From Blastocatellia bacterium (lineage in GTDB: Bacteria; Acidobacteriota; Blastocatellia; Pyrinomonadales; Pyrinomonadaceae), in the NCBI GenBank assembly GCA_003487805.1, contig DNNE01000052.1, positions 1,961 through 31,013 on the forward strand: a DNA stretch of 29,053 bases, in the 5' to 3' direction. The translations under genes and the position numbers were made by a program. Shown here piece by piece: positions 16,241-25,144 of this stretch (the first letter of the stretch is position 1; every line of letters starts with the position of its first letter). A model generated the notes under the pieces. That model was not told the origin of the DNA, did not search any database, and worked only from the letters and a program-made list of their open reading frames with translations.

Positions 16241-19200
16241 ATGAGCTCTGAACCTTCGCAAATGTTCCTTCACTACCGCCTGCTCGACAAGATCGGCAGC
16301 GGCGGCATGGGCGAGGTCTTCAAAGCTGAAGACACCAAGCTGGGCCGCACCGTCGCGCTCAAGGTCTTGCCGACAAAGGCGAATGACGACGCCACCGCCA
16401 AGCGTCGTTTTCTGAAGGAAGCGCAGGCCGCCTCAGCCTTAAATCATCCCAACATCGTTACGATTCACGCGATTGAAGCAGCCGACAACGTCGACTTCAT
16501 CGTGATGGAGTTCATCGAAGGCCAGACGCTCAAACAGATGCTCGAAGGTCAGGGCGCCTTGCCGCTTGCTAACCTGCTCGACATCGGAATCCAGGTCGCT
16601 GAGGCATTGGGGGCCGCTCACGAAATCGGACTTATCCATCGCGACGTCAAAGCCGCGAACATTATCGTGACTCCGCGCGGGCGCGCGAAGGTGCTCGACT
16701 TTGGTTTGGCGAAGATCGTCCGCACGATCGCTGACGGGGTGGACGCGGAAGCGCCCACGTTGATGAACTTGACGGACGAAGGCACAGTCCTCGGCACTGC
16801 GTTCTATATGTCTCCTGAGCAGACGCGCGGGGAAGCCCTCGACGCGCGCTCGGACATCTTCTCGCTCGGCTCCGTGCTTTATGAAGCCGCCACGCGCGCT
16901 CTTCCTTTTACCGGGCCAAGCATCCTCGGAGTCATGCATGCCATTGCCACCACCGACCCGGCGCCGCCCAGCCGAGTTCGGCCCGAGCTGCCGCGCGAGT
17001 TCGATTTGATCGTCGAGCGGGCGCTGGCTAAAGACAAAGAGCGACGATATGGATCGGTAGACGAGATGGGCGATGCTTTGAGAAATCTGCGCGCTTCGAT
17101 GACGGGTCAGTGGGCAGGCATTCCGATCATCTACGGCAAGGATTTGATCGATTCGCCGGCAAATGCCTTCGTTGGGCGCGCGCCGGAACTAAAGAAGCTG
17201 GAAGAGTTTTTGGAGCAGGCGATTGCCGGGACGGGCCGCGTCGTTTTCATCACCGGCGAACCGGGTATCGGAAAGACTTCTCTGTCCGACGAATTCCTGC
17301 GGCGCGCGCGTTCGCGTTATCCGGGCGTGCTTATTTCTCGTGGCCGATGCGTCGAGCAATACGGCACCGGTGAAGCTTATTTGCCTTTTCTGGATGCGGT
17401 GGGCGCACTGCTGGATGGACCAGGCCGCGAGCGTCTCGCATCGGTTATGCGCACCTATGCGCCGACGTGGTGCACGCAATTGCCGGCCGCGTTTGCTTCC
17501 AGTGGCGCCCTTGAACGTTTGCAGCAGGAGACGATCGGCGCGACGAAAGACCGCATGATGCGCGAGATGGGTGATGCTTTGAGCAGCTTCGCGACGATTA
17601 CACCAGTCGTATTGCTGCTGGAGGATCTGCATTGGGCCGATCCGTCGAGTGTCGATCTCCTGCGGCATCTTGCTCAGCGTCTCGCCAATCAGCGGTTGCT
17701 GATTGCCGGCACATTTCGTCCTGAGGACATTGAGCGCACAAATCATCCGTTGAAGAGTTACAAGGCCGAGATGCAAAGCCACCGGCTCTGCGAAGAAGTC
17801 GCGCTCAGTTCGCTCGCCCGCGATCACATTGCTGAATACCTGAACGCCACCTTCACGCCGAATGACTTTCCGCCGGAGTTTGCTTCGCTGATTCATGACA
17901 AGACCGAGGGACATCCGTTGTTTGCGACGAACCTCCTGCAGTACCTGAGCGAGCACGGCGACATCGGCCGGACCAATGCACATTGGTCCCTGGTCCGCCC
18001 GCTGGCGGAATTGGATCTGGAAGCACCAGAGAGCGTGCGCAGCATGATCAGCAAGAAGATTGACGCGCTTGAGGTAGAGGAGCGCCGCACGTTGCAGTAC
18101 GCCAGCGTCGAAGGCACGGAGTTTCTCTCAAACGTGGTTGCGAGTCTGCTCGGCGTTGACGAAGTTGATCTGGAAGAGCGTTTGGCTGACTTGCAGCGGA
18201 CCCATCGCCTGATCGAAGTGCGGGGCGAAGAGGAGTTGCCTGACGGAAGTTTGGCGACCCGCTATCGTTTCTCGCATGCGCTTTATCAGAATTTTCTTTA
18301 TGGCGACCTGGTCGCGAAGCGGCGCGTGATGCTTCATCGACAGGCCGGTGAGCAACTGATGAAGCATTACGGCAAGCGTTCAGCGCATCTGGCGACACAG
18401 CTTGCTTTGCATTTCGAGCGTGGCCGGGACTTCGCGCGCGCGATCGAATACCTGATTCAAGCCGGCGACAACGCCACCAAACTCTATGCGAATGCTGAGG
18501 CCGCCGATCACTATACGCAAGCGTTAAGCCTGGTCGACAAACTTCCGGAAGAAGCGCGCACAGACGCGCGGGTTGCGCTTTATCAGAAACGTGGCGCTGT
18601 GAATTTCGCGTTGACCCGCTTCTCAGAATCCATCGACGATTACACGCGGATGCTCAAATATCAGGAGCCGTTGGGGTCGCCTGAGAAACAAGCGGCTGGC
18701 CTCAACGCGCTCTCGCTCACACTGTTTTTTGCTCATCAGTTGGAAGAATTGGAGTTGCGCGCAAATGAAGCGGTTGCGGCCGCGAAACGCGCGGGCAGCG
18801 AAGAGCTGCGCCTGCAGACGATGGCCCTGATGTCGCTCAAGCATCTGTGTTATGGAGAGCTTGATGTGGCCAAGCCAATGCTCGACGAGTTGGTCGAAAC
18901 GTCGCGGGCGCTAAAGCAGAAAGGGCCGCTGGCCGCGGGACTGATTTGGCGGGGCTGTCTCTATTTCTTTCAGACGGACTATGACCGTGCGATCGAAGTT
19001 GAAATTGAAGGACGGCAACTCGCCTCTGAATTACGAGATGGATTTTTGCTTTTGACCTCGCTGTTTTTTCTGGGACTGTCGAAGGCCAATCTCGGCCAAA
19101 TGTCTGAGGCCCTGGCGTTTTTGGATGAGGCCATTCGCATGGCCCGTCGCAACGGTGATTTGTTCTGGCACCCGCGTATTCCGAATTGCCTCGGATGGAT

Positions 19201-19846
19201 TCATCGCGAGCTACAGGATTTCGCAGGCGCTTTCAAATTTGATCAGGAGGGAGTGGAAGTCGGCCACCAGCATCATGTGTTGGAAGCGGAAGCCAATTCG
19301 CTGATCAACCTGGGAATTGATCACACGCACGCCGGAAACAATCAGGAAACGATCGCAGCTTTTCATAAGGTGCGCGACATCTTTGAGCGCGATGCCTGGT
19401 TCCGCTGGCGCTACAACATTCGACTGCATGCGGCCATGGCTGAACACGCGCTGCGGCAGGGCGATACCGTGAAAGCGCGCGAAATTACCGATCGTTTACT
19501 GGCAACGGCTACCAAATACGAGGTTCATAAATACATCGCCGTAGCCCACAACCTGTCGGCCCAAATTGCGATCGCTGAAGGTGATATAACGAGCGCAGAG
19601 GCTGAATTTGGTGCGGCACTCGCTGAGTTCAAGCAACATCCGGTACCTGTGGTCGCGTGGAGAATCCACGCGGATCTGGGCCGCTTGCGATCCGCGCGCG
19701 GAGATTCGGCCGGAGGTCGCGACGCGTTTGGGCAAGCCGCCGCGATCGTAAACAACATCGCGGCAAACGTTAGCGAAGCAACGTTGAAAGAAAATTTCCT
19801 CGCTTCTCAGGCAGTGCAGGAAGTAATGAAAGGTGCAGGGAGCTGA
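16241..19846 (+). CDS. PknK-like Ser/Thr kinase with ATPase and TPR-like modules
   Basis: 1201 residues from the ATG at 16241 (MSSEPSQMF). The kinase domain spans about 10-285: glycine loop GSGGMGEVF, K41 in VALKVL, HRDVKAAN with D135, DFGLA with D153, and activation segment ending FYMSPEQ. An AAA/STAND-type ATPase follows (about 308-600): Walker A GEPGIGKTS (339-347) and Walker B VVLLLEDLHWAD (456-467). The rest is helical, with TPR-like repeats from about residue 735 to the end. The layout matches PknK and the related kinase-ATPase-TPR regulators. It has no membrane segment, so it is cytoplasmic, presumably signalling a ligand bound by the TPR part (inference). Every catalytic kinase residue is intact. 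A composite palindromic element begins one base after its stop. Confidence 0.95.
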   Translation: MSSEPSQMFLHYRLLDKIGSGGMGEVFKAEDTKLGRTVALKVLPTKANDDATAKRRFLKEAQAASALNHPNIVTIHAIEAADNVDFIVMEFIEGQTLKQMLEGQGALPLANLLDIGIQVAEALGAAHEIGLIHRDVKAANIIVTPRGRAKVLDFGLAKIVRTIADGVDAEAPTLMNLTDEGTVLGTAFYMSPEQTRGEALDARSDIFSLGSVLYEAATRALPFTGPSILGVMHAIATTDPAPPSRVRPELPREFDLIVERALAKDKERRYGSVDEMGDALRNLRASMTGQWAGIPIIYGKDLIDSPANAFVGRAPELKKLEEFLEQAIAGTGRVVFITGEPGIGKTSLSDEFLRRARSRYPGVLISRGRCVEQYGTGEAYLPFLDAVGALLDGPGRERLASVMRTYAPTWCTQLPAAFASSGALERLQQETIGATKDRMMREMGDALSSFATITPVVLLLEDLHWADPSSVDLLRHLAQRLANQRLLIAGTFRPEDIERTNHPLKSYKAEMQSHRLCEEVALSSLARDHIAEYLNATFTPNDFPPEFASLIHDKTEGHPLFATNLLQYLSEHGDIGRTNAHWSLVRPLAELDLEAPESVRSMISKKIDALEVEERRTLQYASVEGTEFLSNVVASLLGVDEVDLEERLADLQRTHRLIEVRGEEELPDGSLATRYRFSHALYQNFLYGDLVAKRRVMLHRQAGEQLMKHYGKRSAHLATQLALHFERGRDFARAIEYLIQAGDNATKLYANAEAADHYTQALSLVDKLPEEARTDARVALYQKRGAVNFALTRFSESIDDYTRMLKYQEPLGSPEKQAAGLNALSLTLFFAHQLEELELRANEAVAAAKRAGSEELRLQTMALMSLKHLCYGELDVAKPMLDELVETSRALKQKGPLAAGLIWRGCLYFFQTDYDRAIEVEIEGRQLASELRDGFLLLTSLFFLGLSKANLGQMSEALAFLDEAIRMARRNGDLFWHPRIPNCLGWIHRELQDFAGAFKFDQEGVEVGHQHHVLEAEANSLINLGIDHTHAGNNQETIAAFHKVRDIFERDAWFRWRYNIRLHAAMAEHALRQGDTVKAREITDRLLATATKYEVHKYIAVAHNLSAQIAIAEGDITSAEAEFGAALAEFKQHPVPVVAWRIHADLGRLRSARGDSAGGRDAFGQAAAIVNNIAANVSEATLKENFLASQAVQEVMKGAGS

Positions 19847-19847
19847 A

Positions 19848-20033
19848 GCGCCGATGGCGCGAAATGTAATAGCCTGGGGCATCGCCCCAGGGGGCCGATT
19901 CCGACGCTATGGTCAAGCGCTGAAAGCGCGGAATGTATTAATTGTTATAACGCGCCCTCAGCGCTAACTATCTTTTCTAAATAATCTACCTGGGCCGATG
20001 GCCCAGGCTATTATATCTGGCGCTTTCAGCGCC
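19848..20033. repeat. Composite palindromic element, copy 2
   Basis: Left arm 19848-19891: hairpin GCGCCGATGGCGC, linker GAAATGTAATAGCC, hairpin TGGGGCATCGCCCCA. Right arm 19989-20033 reverses it: CCTGGGCCGATGGCCCAGG, linker GGCTATTATATCT, hairpin GGCGCTTTCAGCGCC. Interior hairpins lie near 19916 and 19956. Same plan as 8918-9141 with different stem bases that still pair. It starts one base after the kinase stop and ends 63 bases before moaA, and it may limit read-through. Confidence 0.85.
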
Positions 20034-20096
20034 GTTCACTTGGAACTACCAAACTGCGCGCGTATCATTCCTGTTAAGCTAGAAATGCAAACTACA

Positions 20097-21098
20097 ATGT
20101 CCACCCCTCTCAAAGATTCATACAATCGTCCGATCCGCGATCTCCGGGTGTCGCTGACGGACCGTTGTAATTTCCGCTGCTTCTATTGCCTCCCGCATGG
20201 CGAGCCGCCCATCGCGCCAAAAGAGCAAATGCTCTCGTATGAAGAGATCGAATACGTGTGCGACATCTTCGTTGAGCTTGGTATTGAGAAGATTCGTCTG
20301 ACGGGTGGCGAGCCGATGATGCGTCAGGATATTGAGGTCATGATCGGTAAGCTGGCGAAACTAAAATCCAAAGGGTTGCAAGATCTCGCGCTGACAACGA
20401 ACGGATACTTTCTTCCTGATCGCGCACAGGGTTTGAAAGCGGCGGGACTCGATCGTATTACGATCAGTCTCGACAGTTTGAAGCGCGATGTTTTCAAGCA
20501 GATGACCGGCGTCGATGTCTTGGATCGGGTGCTGGCGGGAATCGCTGCGGCGAAGGAAGCCGGACTGCAACCGATCAAGATCAACGCGGTCATTGTGCGT
20601 GGTCACAATGAAGATGAGGTAGCAGACTTTGCCGCCTTTGCGCGCGAGCATGATGTAAAGATGCGCTTCATCGAATTCATGCCGCTTGATTCCGGCCACG
20701 ACTGGTCACGCGAGGATGTGGTTTCCGGGAGAGAGATCCGCGAGCGGATTAGCGAACGGTATCCCCTGGTAGCGCTTGATGTGCAGCGCGGCTCGGAAAC
20801 TTCGTCGCGTTATCGTTTCGTTGACGGTGCGCCGGGTGAGATTGGCATCATCGCCCCGGTAACCGAAGCCTTCTGCGGCGCGTGCTCGCGCATTCGATTG
20901 ACTGCGGATGGTCAGATTCGCACCTGTCTCTTCTCGACGGTGGAACATTCGCTGCGCGACGTGGTGCGCGACGGCGCCTCACGCGCAGAAATCATCGAAT
21001 TCGTCCGTACCGTGGTGATGAAGAAAGAGCCACGCCACTTTATTAATGATCCAAGCTTTGTGGCGCCGTCGCGCTCGATGAGTTTCATCGGGGGCTAG
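20097..21098 (+). CDS. moaA: GTP 3',8-cyclase (molybdenum cofactor biosynthesis)
   Basis: 333 residues. Radical-SAM cluster CNFRCFYC (C24, C28, C31), SAM-binding LTGGEP (68-73), and the second, C-terminal 4Fe-4S cluster FCGACSRIRLTADGQIRTC (C260, C263, C277). The chain ends in GG, which MoaA needs for catalysis. It converts GTP to 3',8-cyclo-dihydro-GTP, the first step of molybdopterin synthesis. I chose the ATG at 20097 because the homologous N-terminus begins there; an ATG at 20085 would add four residues, and the upstream open frame to 19998 runs through the palindromic element. No other moa or moe gene is nearby, so the pathway is split. Confidence 0.95.
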   Translation: MSTPLKDSYNRPIRDLRVSLTDRCNFRCFYCLPHGEPPIAPKEQMLSYEEIEYVCDIFVELGIEKIRLTGGEPMMRQDIEVMIGKLAKLKSKGLQDLALTTNGYFLPDRAQGLKAAGLDRITISLDSLKRDVFKQMTGVDVLDRVLAGIAAAKEAGLQPIKINAVIVRGHNEDEVADFAAFAREHDVKMRFIEFMPLDSGHDWSREDVVSGREIRERISERYPLVALDVQRGSETSSRYRFVDGAPGEIGIIAPVTEAFCGACSRIRLTADGQIRTCLFSTVEHSLRDVVRDGASRAEIIEFVRTVVMKKEPRHFINDPSFVAPSRSMSFIGG

Positions 21099-21218
21099 CT
21101 CTCTCGACCAAACTTTTCCCAACTTCTCGCAACAGAAAAAGTACATTCGTTGCCCTCAAACGCGGGTATCATACGCGCCTACTCTCCCGCGTTTGGCGCG
21201 CAATCCCCCTATCTGATT

Positions 21219-23186
21219 ATGAGTAAGTACTTCGGCGAAAAACTATCTGCATTTGACCCGGCCTCAGCGGAAGAACTGCTGACCCTCGCTCCGTTTTCGG
21301 AGACGGGAGTGACCCGCGCCGGCCGGCATTCCGTACAGTTTTACGAGAGTGATTCCTTCCTGCTCGACTTTGTCACCAGCTTTCTTCATGAAGGAATTCG
21401 CAGCGGCGATGCCTGCATCGTCATCGCCACCCAGCCGCATCGTGAAAAGCTTGCCGCGCAGCTGTTGGGCCATGGTTTGGATGTGGTTAACGACGGTTTG
21501 GGTGAACAGTATTATTCGCTCGACGCGGAAGGGACCTTGTCGCAATTATTGATCGATGACGCTGTCCAGCCTGCTCTCTTCACTGGAATCGTCGGCGACA
21601 TCGTGAAGCGCGTGAGCGCGCAGGGTCGGAGAGTGCGCGCGTTCGGAGAAATGGTCGCCCTGCTCGCAGCGCGCGGGAACTTTCAGGCAGCGATTGATTT
21701 GGAACAGTGCTGGAACCGATTGCAGGAAAGCTATGACTTCAGACTCCTGTGCGCTTATTCGCTAAGTAACTTCGACAGCGACATCGCTAATTCTTTGGCG
21801 GCGGTATGCGACGTACACTCGGAGGTTAGTCCGTGTGAGAGCTATGACATTTTAAGCAGCGCGGATGAACGTCTGCGCGCGATCGTCGTGCTGCAGCGGA
21901 AAGCGCGGACGCTTGAATCTGAAATCGCTGAACGCAAGAAAGTAGAACTTGCGTTGCGCGCGGCCACGGATGAACTCAAAAAGTTACTGGTGAGCGAACA
22001 ACTGGCGCGAGCTGAAGCCGTGAGCGCGAATCGCATGAAGGATGAATTTTTGGCAACTGTGTCGCACGAATTGCGCACTCCGCTGAATGCGATCATCGGG
22101 TGGACCCATATGCTGGGTAAAGGAAAGCTGGACCAGGCCTTAACCGCCCGCGCTATTGAAACGATTGAGCGGAACGCGAAAGCCCAGGCCCAACTGGTTG
22201 AAGATATACTCGACGTGTCGCGGGTAATTACCGGCAAACTTCAGCTGAATATTGGACCAGCCGACATCGCTTCGATCATTAACGCGGCGATTGATTCGGT
22301 GCAGCCGGCCGCCACGTCGAAAGCGATTGAAATCGAAGTAACGCTTGATCCGCTAATTCGCCACATCGCCGCCGACGCTAATCGTTTGCAACAGATCGTT
22401 TGGAACCTGCTGGCGAATGCCATCAAGTTCACGCCCCCGGGCGGACACGTTAACGTGTCGTTGAAGCGGAAAGCTGCGAATGTTCAGATTACTGTTTCCG
22501 ACACCGGCAAAGGCATCGACCCCGCTTTCGTTCCTTTCATCTTCGATCGGTTTCGACAGGAAGACTCGACCACGACCAGAAGCTATGGCGGGCTGGGCCT
22601 CGGCCTCTCGATAGTTCGTCATCTGGTTGAGCTGCACGGCGGAACGGTCGAAGCTGACAGTCGTGGCGAAGGAAAAGGAGCGACGTTCACAATCCTGCTG
22701 CCGAACTTGCGACCTCCTGCCGGCAAACCGGAGACGCGGAAAATCAGATCGACATCTTCCACAGTCGCCGGCAACGAAAACTTGTTTCTGCCGTTGCCTT
22801 CAATCGCCGGCCGTCGAATACTGCTGGTCGATGACGACGCTGATACTTTGCGAATGCTCTCAGAGATTCTCAGTGGACAGAGCGCGGTTGTCGAGAGCGC
22901 CAATTCGGTGCAAGAAGCGATTGAGATTCTGGATCGCTTTCAAGCTCACGTGGTGGTGTCGGATCTGGCGATGCCCGAAAAAGATGGATACTCGCTGATC
23001 GAGACGATCCGGGGTCGCGAAACCGAAGCGACCAGGCTTCTGCAAGCCATAGCCCTGACTGCCCTGATCCGCATTGAAGATCGCGCACGGGCTTTGTCGG
23101 CCGGCTTCAACATGTTTCTCGCGAAGCCAGTCCAACCCAATGAACTAATCAGCGCAATAGCGAACCTGACTGAAACACTTAGTTGA
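21219..23186 (+). CDS. MEDS-domain hybrid histidine kinase
   Basis: 655 residues from the ATG at 21219. The N-terminal 35-200 region matches the MEDS sensor (HSVQFYESDSFLLDFVTSFL, then SGDACIVIATQPHREKL, then RVRAFGEMVALL). MEDS is found in DcmR-like regulators and is thought to sense small organics. A coiled coil (about 215-270) leads to HisKA with the H-box FLATVSHELRTPLN (H283). The ATPase domain has NLLANAIKFTPPGG, DTGKGI and GGLGLGLSIVRHLV. The receiver (about 530-655) has LLVDDDADT, D582 in VSDLAMP and K636 in LAKPV. There is no membrane segment, so it acts in the cytoplasm. It follows moaA by 120 bases with no visible functional link. Confidence 0.93.
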   Translation: MSKYFGEKLSAFDPASAEELLTLAPFSETGVTRAGRHSVQFYESDSFLLDFVTSFLHEGIRSGDACIVIATQPHREKLAAQLLGHGLDVVNDGLGEQYYSLDAEGTLSQLLIDDAVQPALFTGIVGDIVKRVSAQGRRVRAFGEMVALLAARGNFQAAIDLEQCWNRLQESYDFRLLCAYSLSNFDSDIANSLAAVCDVHSEVSPCESYDILSSADERLRAIVVLQRKARTLESEIAERKKVELALRAATDELKKLLVSEQLARAEAVSANRMKDEFLATVSHELRTPLNAIIGWTHMLGKGKLDQALTARAIETIERNAKAQAQLVEDILDVSRVITGKLQLNIGPADIASIINAAIDSVQPAATSKAIEIEVTLDPLIRHIAADANRLQQIVWNLLANAIKFTPPGGHVNVSLKRKAANVQITVSDTGKGIDPAFVPFIFDRFRQEDSTTTRSYGGLGLGLSIVRHLVELHGGTVEADSRGEGKGATFTILLPNLRPPAGKPETRKIRSTSSTVAGNENLFLPLPSIAGRRILLVDDDADTLRMLSEILSGQSAVVESANSVQEAIEILDRFQAHVVVSDLAMPEKDGYSLIETIRGRETEATRLLQAIALTALIRIEDRARALSAGFNMFLAKPVQPNELISAIANLTETLS

Positions 23187-23197
23187 AGGTGGTTTGG

Positions 23198-23304
23198 TGC
23201 GGAACCGCTTGCGCCAGCAAGCGGGTTGTTCCGGCTACCGGTCCTGTCAGGGCATTTTTGTAAGTTGCGTCGACGACCCGCTTGCTGGCGCCAGCGGTTC
23301 CGTA
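23198..23304. repeat. Inverted repeat between convergent genes
   Basis: Arms 23198-23226 and 23276-23304 are reverse complements over 29 bases with two mismatches. Each arm also folds on itself (CCGCTTGCGCCAGCAAGCGG in the left arm). It lies in the gap between the convergent hybrid kinase and bcp genes and could stop transcription from both sides, though it has no T-tract. Confidence 0.8.
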
Positions 23305-23306
23305 CT

Positions 23307-23768
23307 TTAGGACTGCATCGCTTTGATGTCGTCCAGGAGCACGCGCTCGTGGCCTTCAGGATTTACCTTCTCGTACACTTTTCGCAGCGCGCCTTCCGGA
23401 TCGATCACGAACGACGTGCGGTTCCAGTACATCGTCCCTTTGTAGTCGCTCTGGCCCACGCCCGCTGCTCCTAATAAATCGTGATTCGGATCAGCCAGCA
23501 GATCGATCGTAAATGAAAACTTGTTGCAGAAATTCTTATGTGATTCGACATCGTCAGCGCTAACGCCGACGACGGCGATGTTCGCGTCGTCGAATTCCTG
23601 TTTCGTCGCAGTGAACGACTTGCCCTGAATTGTGCAGCCGGGCGTGTCATCTTTTGGATAGACGTAAAGCACAAGCCACTTGCCTTTGAAATCATCGAGC
23701 GTGACTGTCTTGCCGTCCTGGTTCTGTAAACTAAAGCTGGGAAATGGTTTTCCTACTTCTGCTGGCAT
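23307..23768 (-). CDS. bcp: Bcp/PrxQ-type thiol peroxiredoxin
   Basis: 153 residues, the usual length. The thioredoxin fold carries KDDTPGCTIQ with peroxidatic C45 and the downstream VVGVSADDVESHKNF. It reduces H2O2 and organic peroxides with thioredoxin or a similar donor. The family's helix-2 resolving cysteine, five residues after the peroxidatic one in E. coli Bcp, is replaced (K50). The only other cysteine is in KNFCNKF near residue 84. It may therefore work as a one-cysteine enzyme or use an atypical partner. Cytoplasmic, single gene with inverted repeats on both sides. Confidence 0.93.
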   Translation of the reverse strand: MPAEVGKPFPSFSLQNQDGKTVTLDDFKGKWLVLYVYPKDDTPGCTIQGKSFTATKQEFDDANIAVVGVSADDVESHKNFCNKFSFTIDLLADPNHDLLGAAGVGQSDYKGTMYWNRTSFVIDPEGALRKVYEKVNPEGHERVLLDDIKAMQS

Positions 23769-23786
23769 CTCTCAAAATCTCCTTTA

Positions 23787-23896
23787 GACATGATTAACAA
23801 GATGGACACGATTATGATTCGACTTTAAGAAAGAAAACAATCGGCGCGAAGCAGTCTCGTCGTTGAATCTTGATAATCCTGTAAATCCTGTCCGAT
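23787..23896. repeat. Degenerate inverted repeat upstream of bcp
   Basis: The block ATCTTGATAATCCTGTAAATCC near 23867 matches, in reverse complement and imperfectly, GACATGATTAACAAGATGGA near 23787. This type of TAATCCTGTAAATCCTGTC block occurs as a dispersed repeat in many bacteria. No gene or regulatory site is otherwise evident in this gap. Confidence 0.45.
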
Positions 23897-23898
23897 TG

Positions 23899-25083
23899 TT
23901 AAGCCGCCTCGTTGATTTGTTTGACTGCGCGCGCGCTCGAATCAAGCGCGCCCTGCATCCAGGAAAAGAATGGCGACAGGTGCTCGCCCGCGAAATGTAT
24001 CCGTCCCTCTGATGATGAGGCGGCAATGAAATCTCGCACGCCGATGAAGGCCCAGGCGCCGCGCGACCATTCATCTTCCATCCAAACCTTGGTGGCGCCT
24101 CGTTCGAAGTTATCGCGCAGACCAGGGAAAAGCGGATCCAGTTGGTTAAGCGTGGAACTGATCCGATCGCTGTCCTTCATGGCCGCGATTCGCTCAGCCT
24201 GGCCCGGACGATTGTAAGTCATAATAATTCCCCGCGGTCCCGGCTGGCTCCATGTCGGTTGCCAGATTTCAACGGCGTCGCTGGTAATCGCGAAACCATT
24301 CAGCCCCTTGTCTTCCCACGATCGTTTTTTCGTTTGCAGGTAAACGCGCGAGACTGAATCGTAGTGAAGATTCTTGATAATGTCGCGCCGGCTTTCGGGA
24401 AAATTCGCGGGCATCTCGATGTTGCGCAGCAGCGAAAACGGCACCGCACAAAGAACCCGATCGGCGCTTATTGTTTGACGCGCGCCTTTGTCCATGAAAA
24501 CAACTCGCGCAAATTTCTCGTCCTGATCGATCTTGACGACTGGTGAGCCGTAACGAATCTTGGCACCCAGGCGACGGGCAAACGCCTTAGGCAAGTTGTC
24601 ATTTCCGCCTTTGATTTTGCTAAAGCGAGTGGGACCGCGAAATTCAGATCCAAAGTATTGGGCGAGTCCATCAGTGAAGCCATCGATCGACACTTCTTGT
24701 TTTGAGTCGCGCTCAACTCTCAGAGCGGAGAGCTGCGATGGGTACATGGGCTCAAGCGGCAGGTCGAAATGCTTCACGTACTTGAGGGTCAGATCGTGAT
24801 TGTCGGGAATGCGCGCCGCGCCGGCCTCGGCATACAGGCCGTCTGAGAAAGGTTCGCGCAGAGTTTGCACGCGACCTCCTGGCCGCGTGCGGGCTTCGAG
24901 GATGGTCACGTCGTGACCTGCCTGGGAGAGTTCGTATCCCGCGCTGAGTCCAGCCATGCCCGCGCCGATAATAATGATCTTCTTCGGCGCGACGGTCGCA
25001 GTGATGATCGGTAAGCGCGCCAGCGAAACGCCGGCGATGGCAATCGTGCTTTGCTTTAGAAAGGTGCGGCGAGTTATCGACAT
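23899..25083 (-). CDS. Tat-exported flavin amine oxidase
   Basis: 394 residues from the ATG at 25083. The N-terminus MSITRRTFLKQSTIAIAGVS is a twin-arginine signal. The mature enzyme has the FAD-binding GAGMAGLSAGYEL and LEARTRPGGRVQT motifs, and the C-terminal GRIHFAGEHLS followed by WMQGALDSSARAV, as in monoamine and L-amino-acid oxidases. These enzymes oxidise primary amines or amino acids, releasing ammonia and H2O2. The substrate cannot be read from sequence. The frame is open upstream to 25164, but those 27 codons translate part of the palindromic repeat at 25145-25308. A Tat-exported oxidase makes H2O2 outside the cytoplasm; the peroxiredoxin gene lies 130 bases away on the same strand. 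Confidence 0.9.
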   Translation of the reverse strand: MSITRRTFLKQSTIAIAGVSLARLPIITATVAPKKIIIIGAGMAGLSAGYELSQAGHDVTILEARTRPGGRVQTLREPFSDGLYAEAGAARIPDNHDLTLKYVKHFDLPLEPMYPSQLSALRVERDSKQEVSIDGFTDGLAQYFGSEFRGPTRFSKIKGGNDNLPKAFARRLGAKIRYGSPVVKIDQDEKFARVVFMDKGARQTISADRVLCAVPFSLLRNIEMPANFPESRRDIIKNLHYDSVSRVYLQTKKRSWEDKGLNGFAITSDAVEIWQPTWSQPGPRGIIMTYNRPGQAERIAAMKDSDRISSTLNQLDPLFPGLRDNFERGATKVWMEDEWSRGAWAFIGVRDFIAASSSEGRIHFAGEHLSPFFSWMQGALDSSARAVKQINEAA

Positions 25084-25144
25084 TAGCTGATCGATTGAAT
25101 CAATTGGCCAAACGTCCGCGATGCCGTCGAAGTTCCGCAGTCTT

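Noticed and set aside
17189..17983. 264-codon open frame on the minus strand inside the PknK-like gene
   Set aside because: It is antisense to a kinase/ATPase frame with every catalytic motif and shows no domain; codon bias of the real gene keeps the opposite frame open.
19998..20096. N-terminal extension of moaA
   Set aside because: It translates the right arm of the composite palindromic element; MoaA homology starts at 20097.
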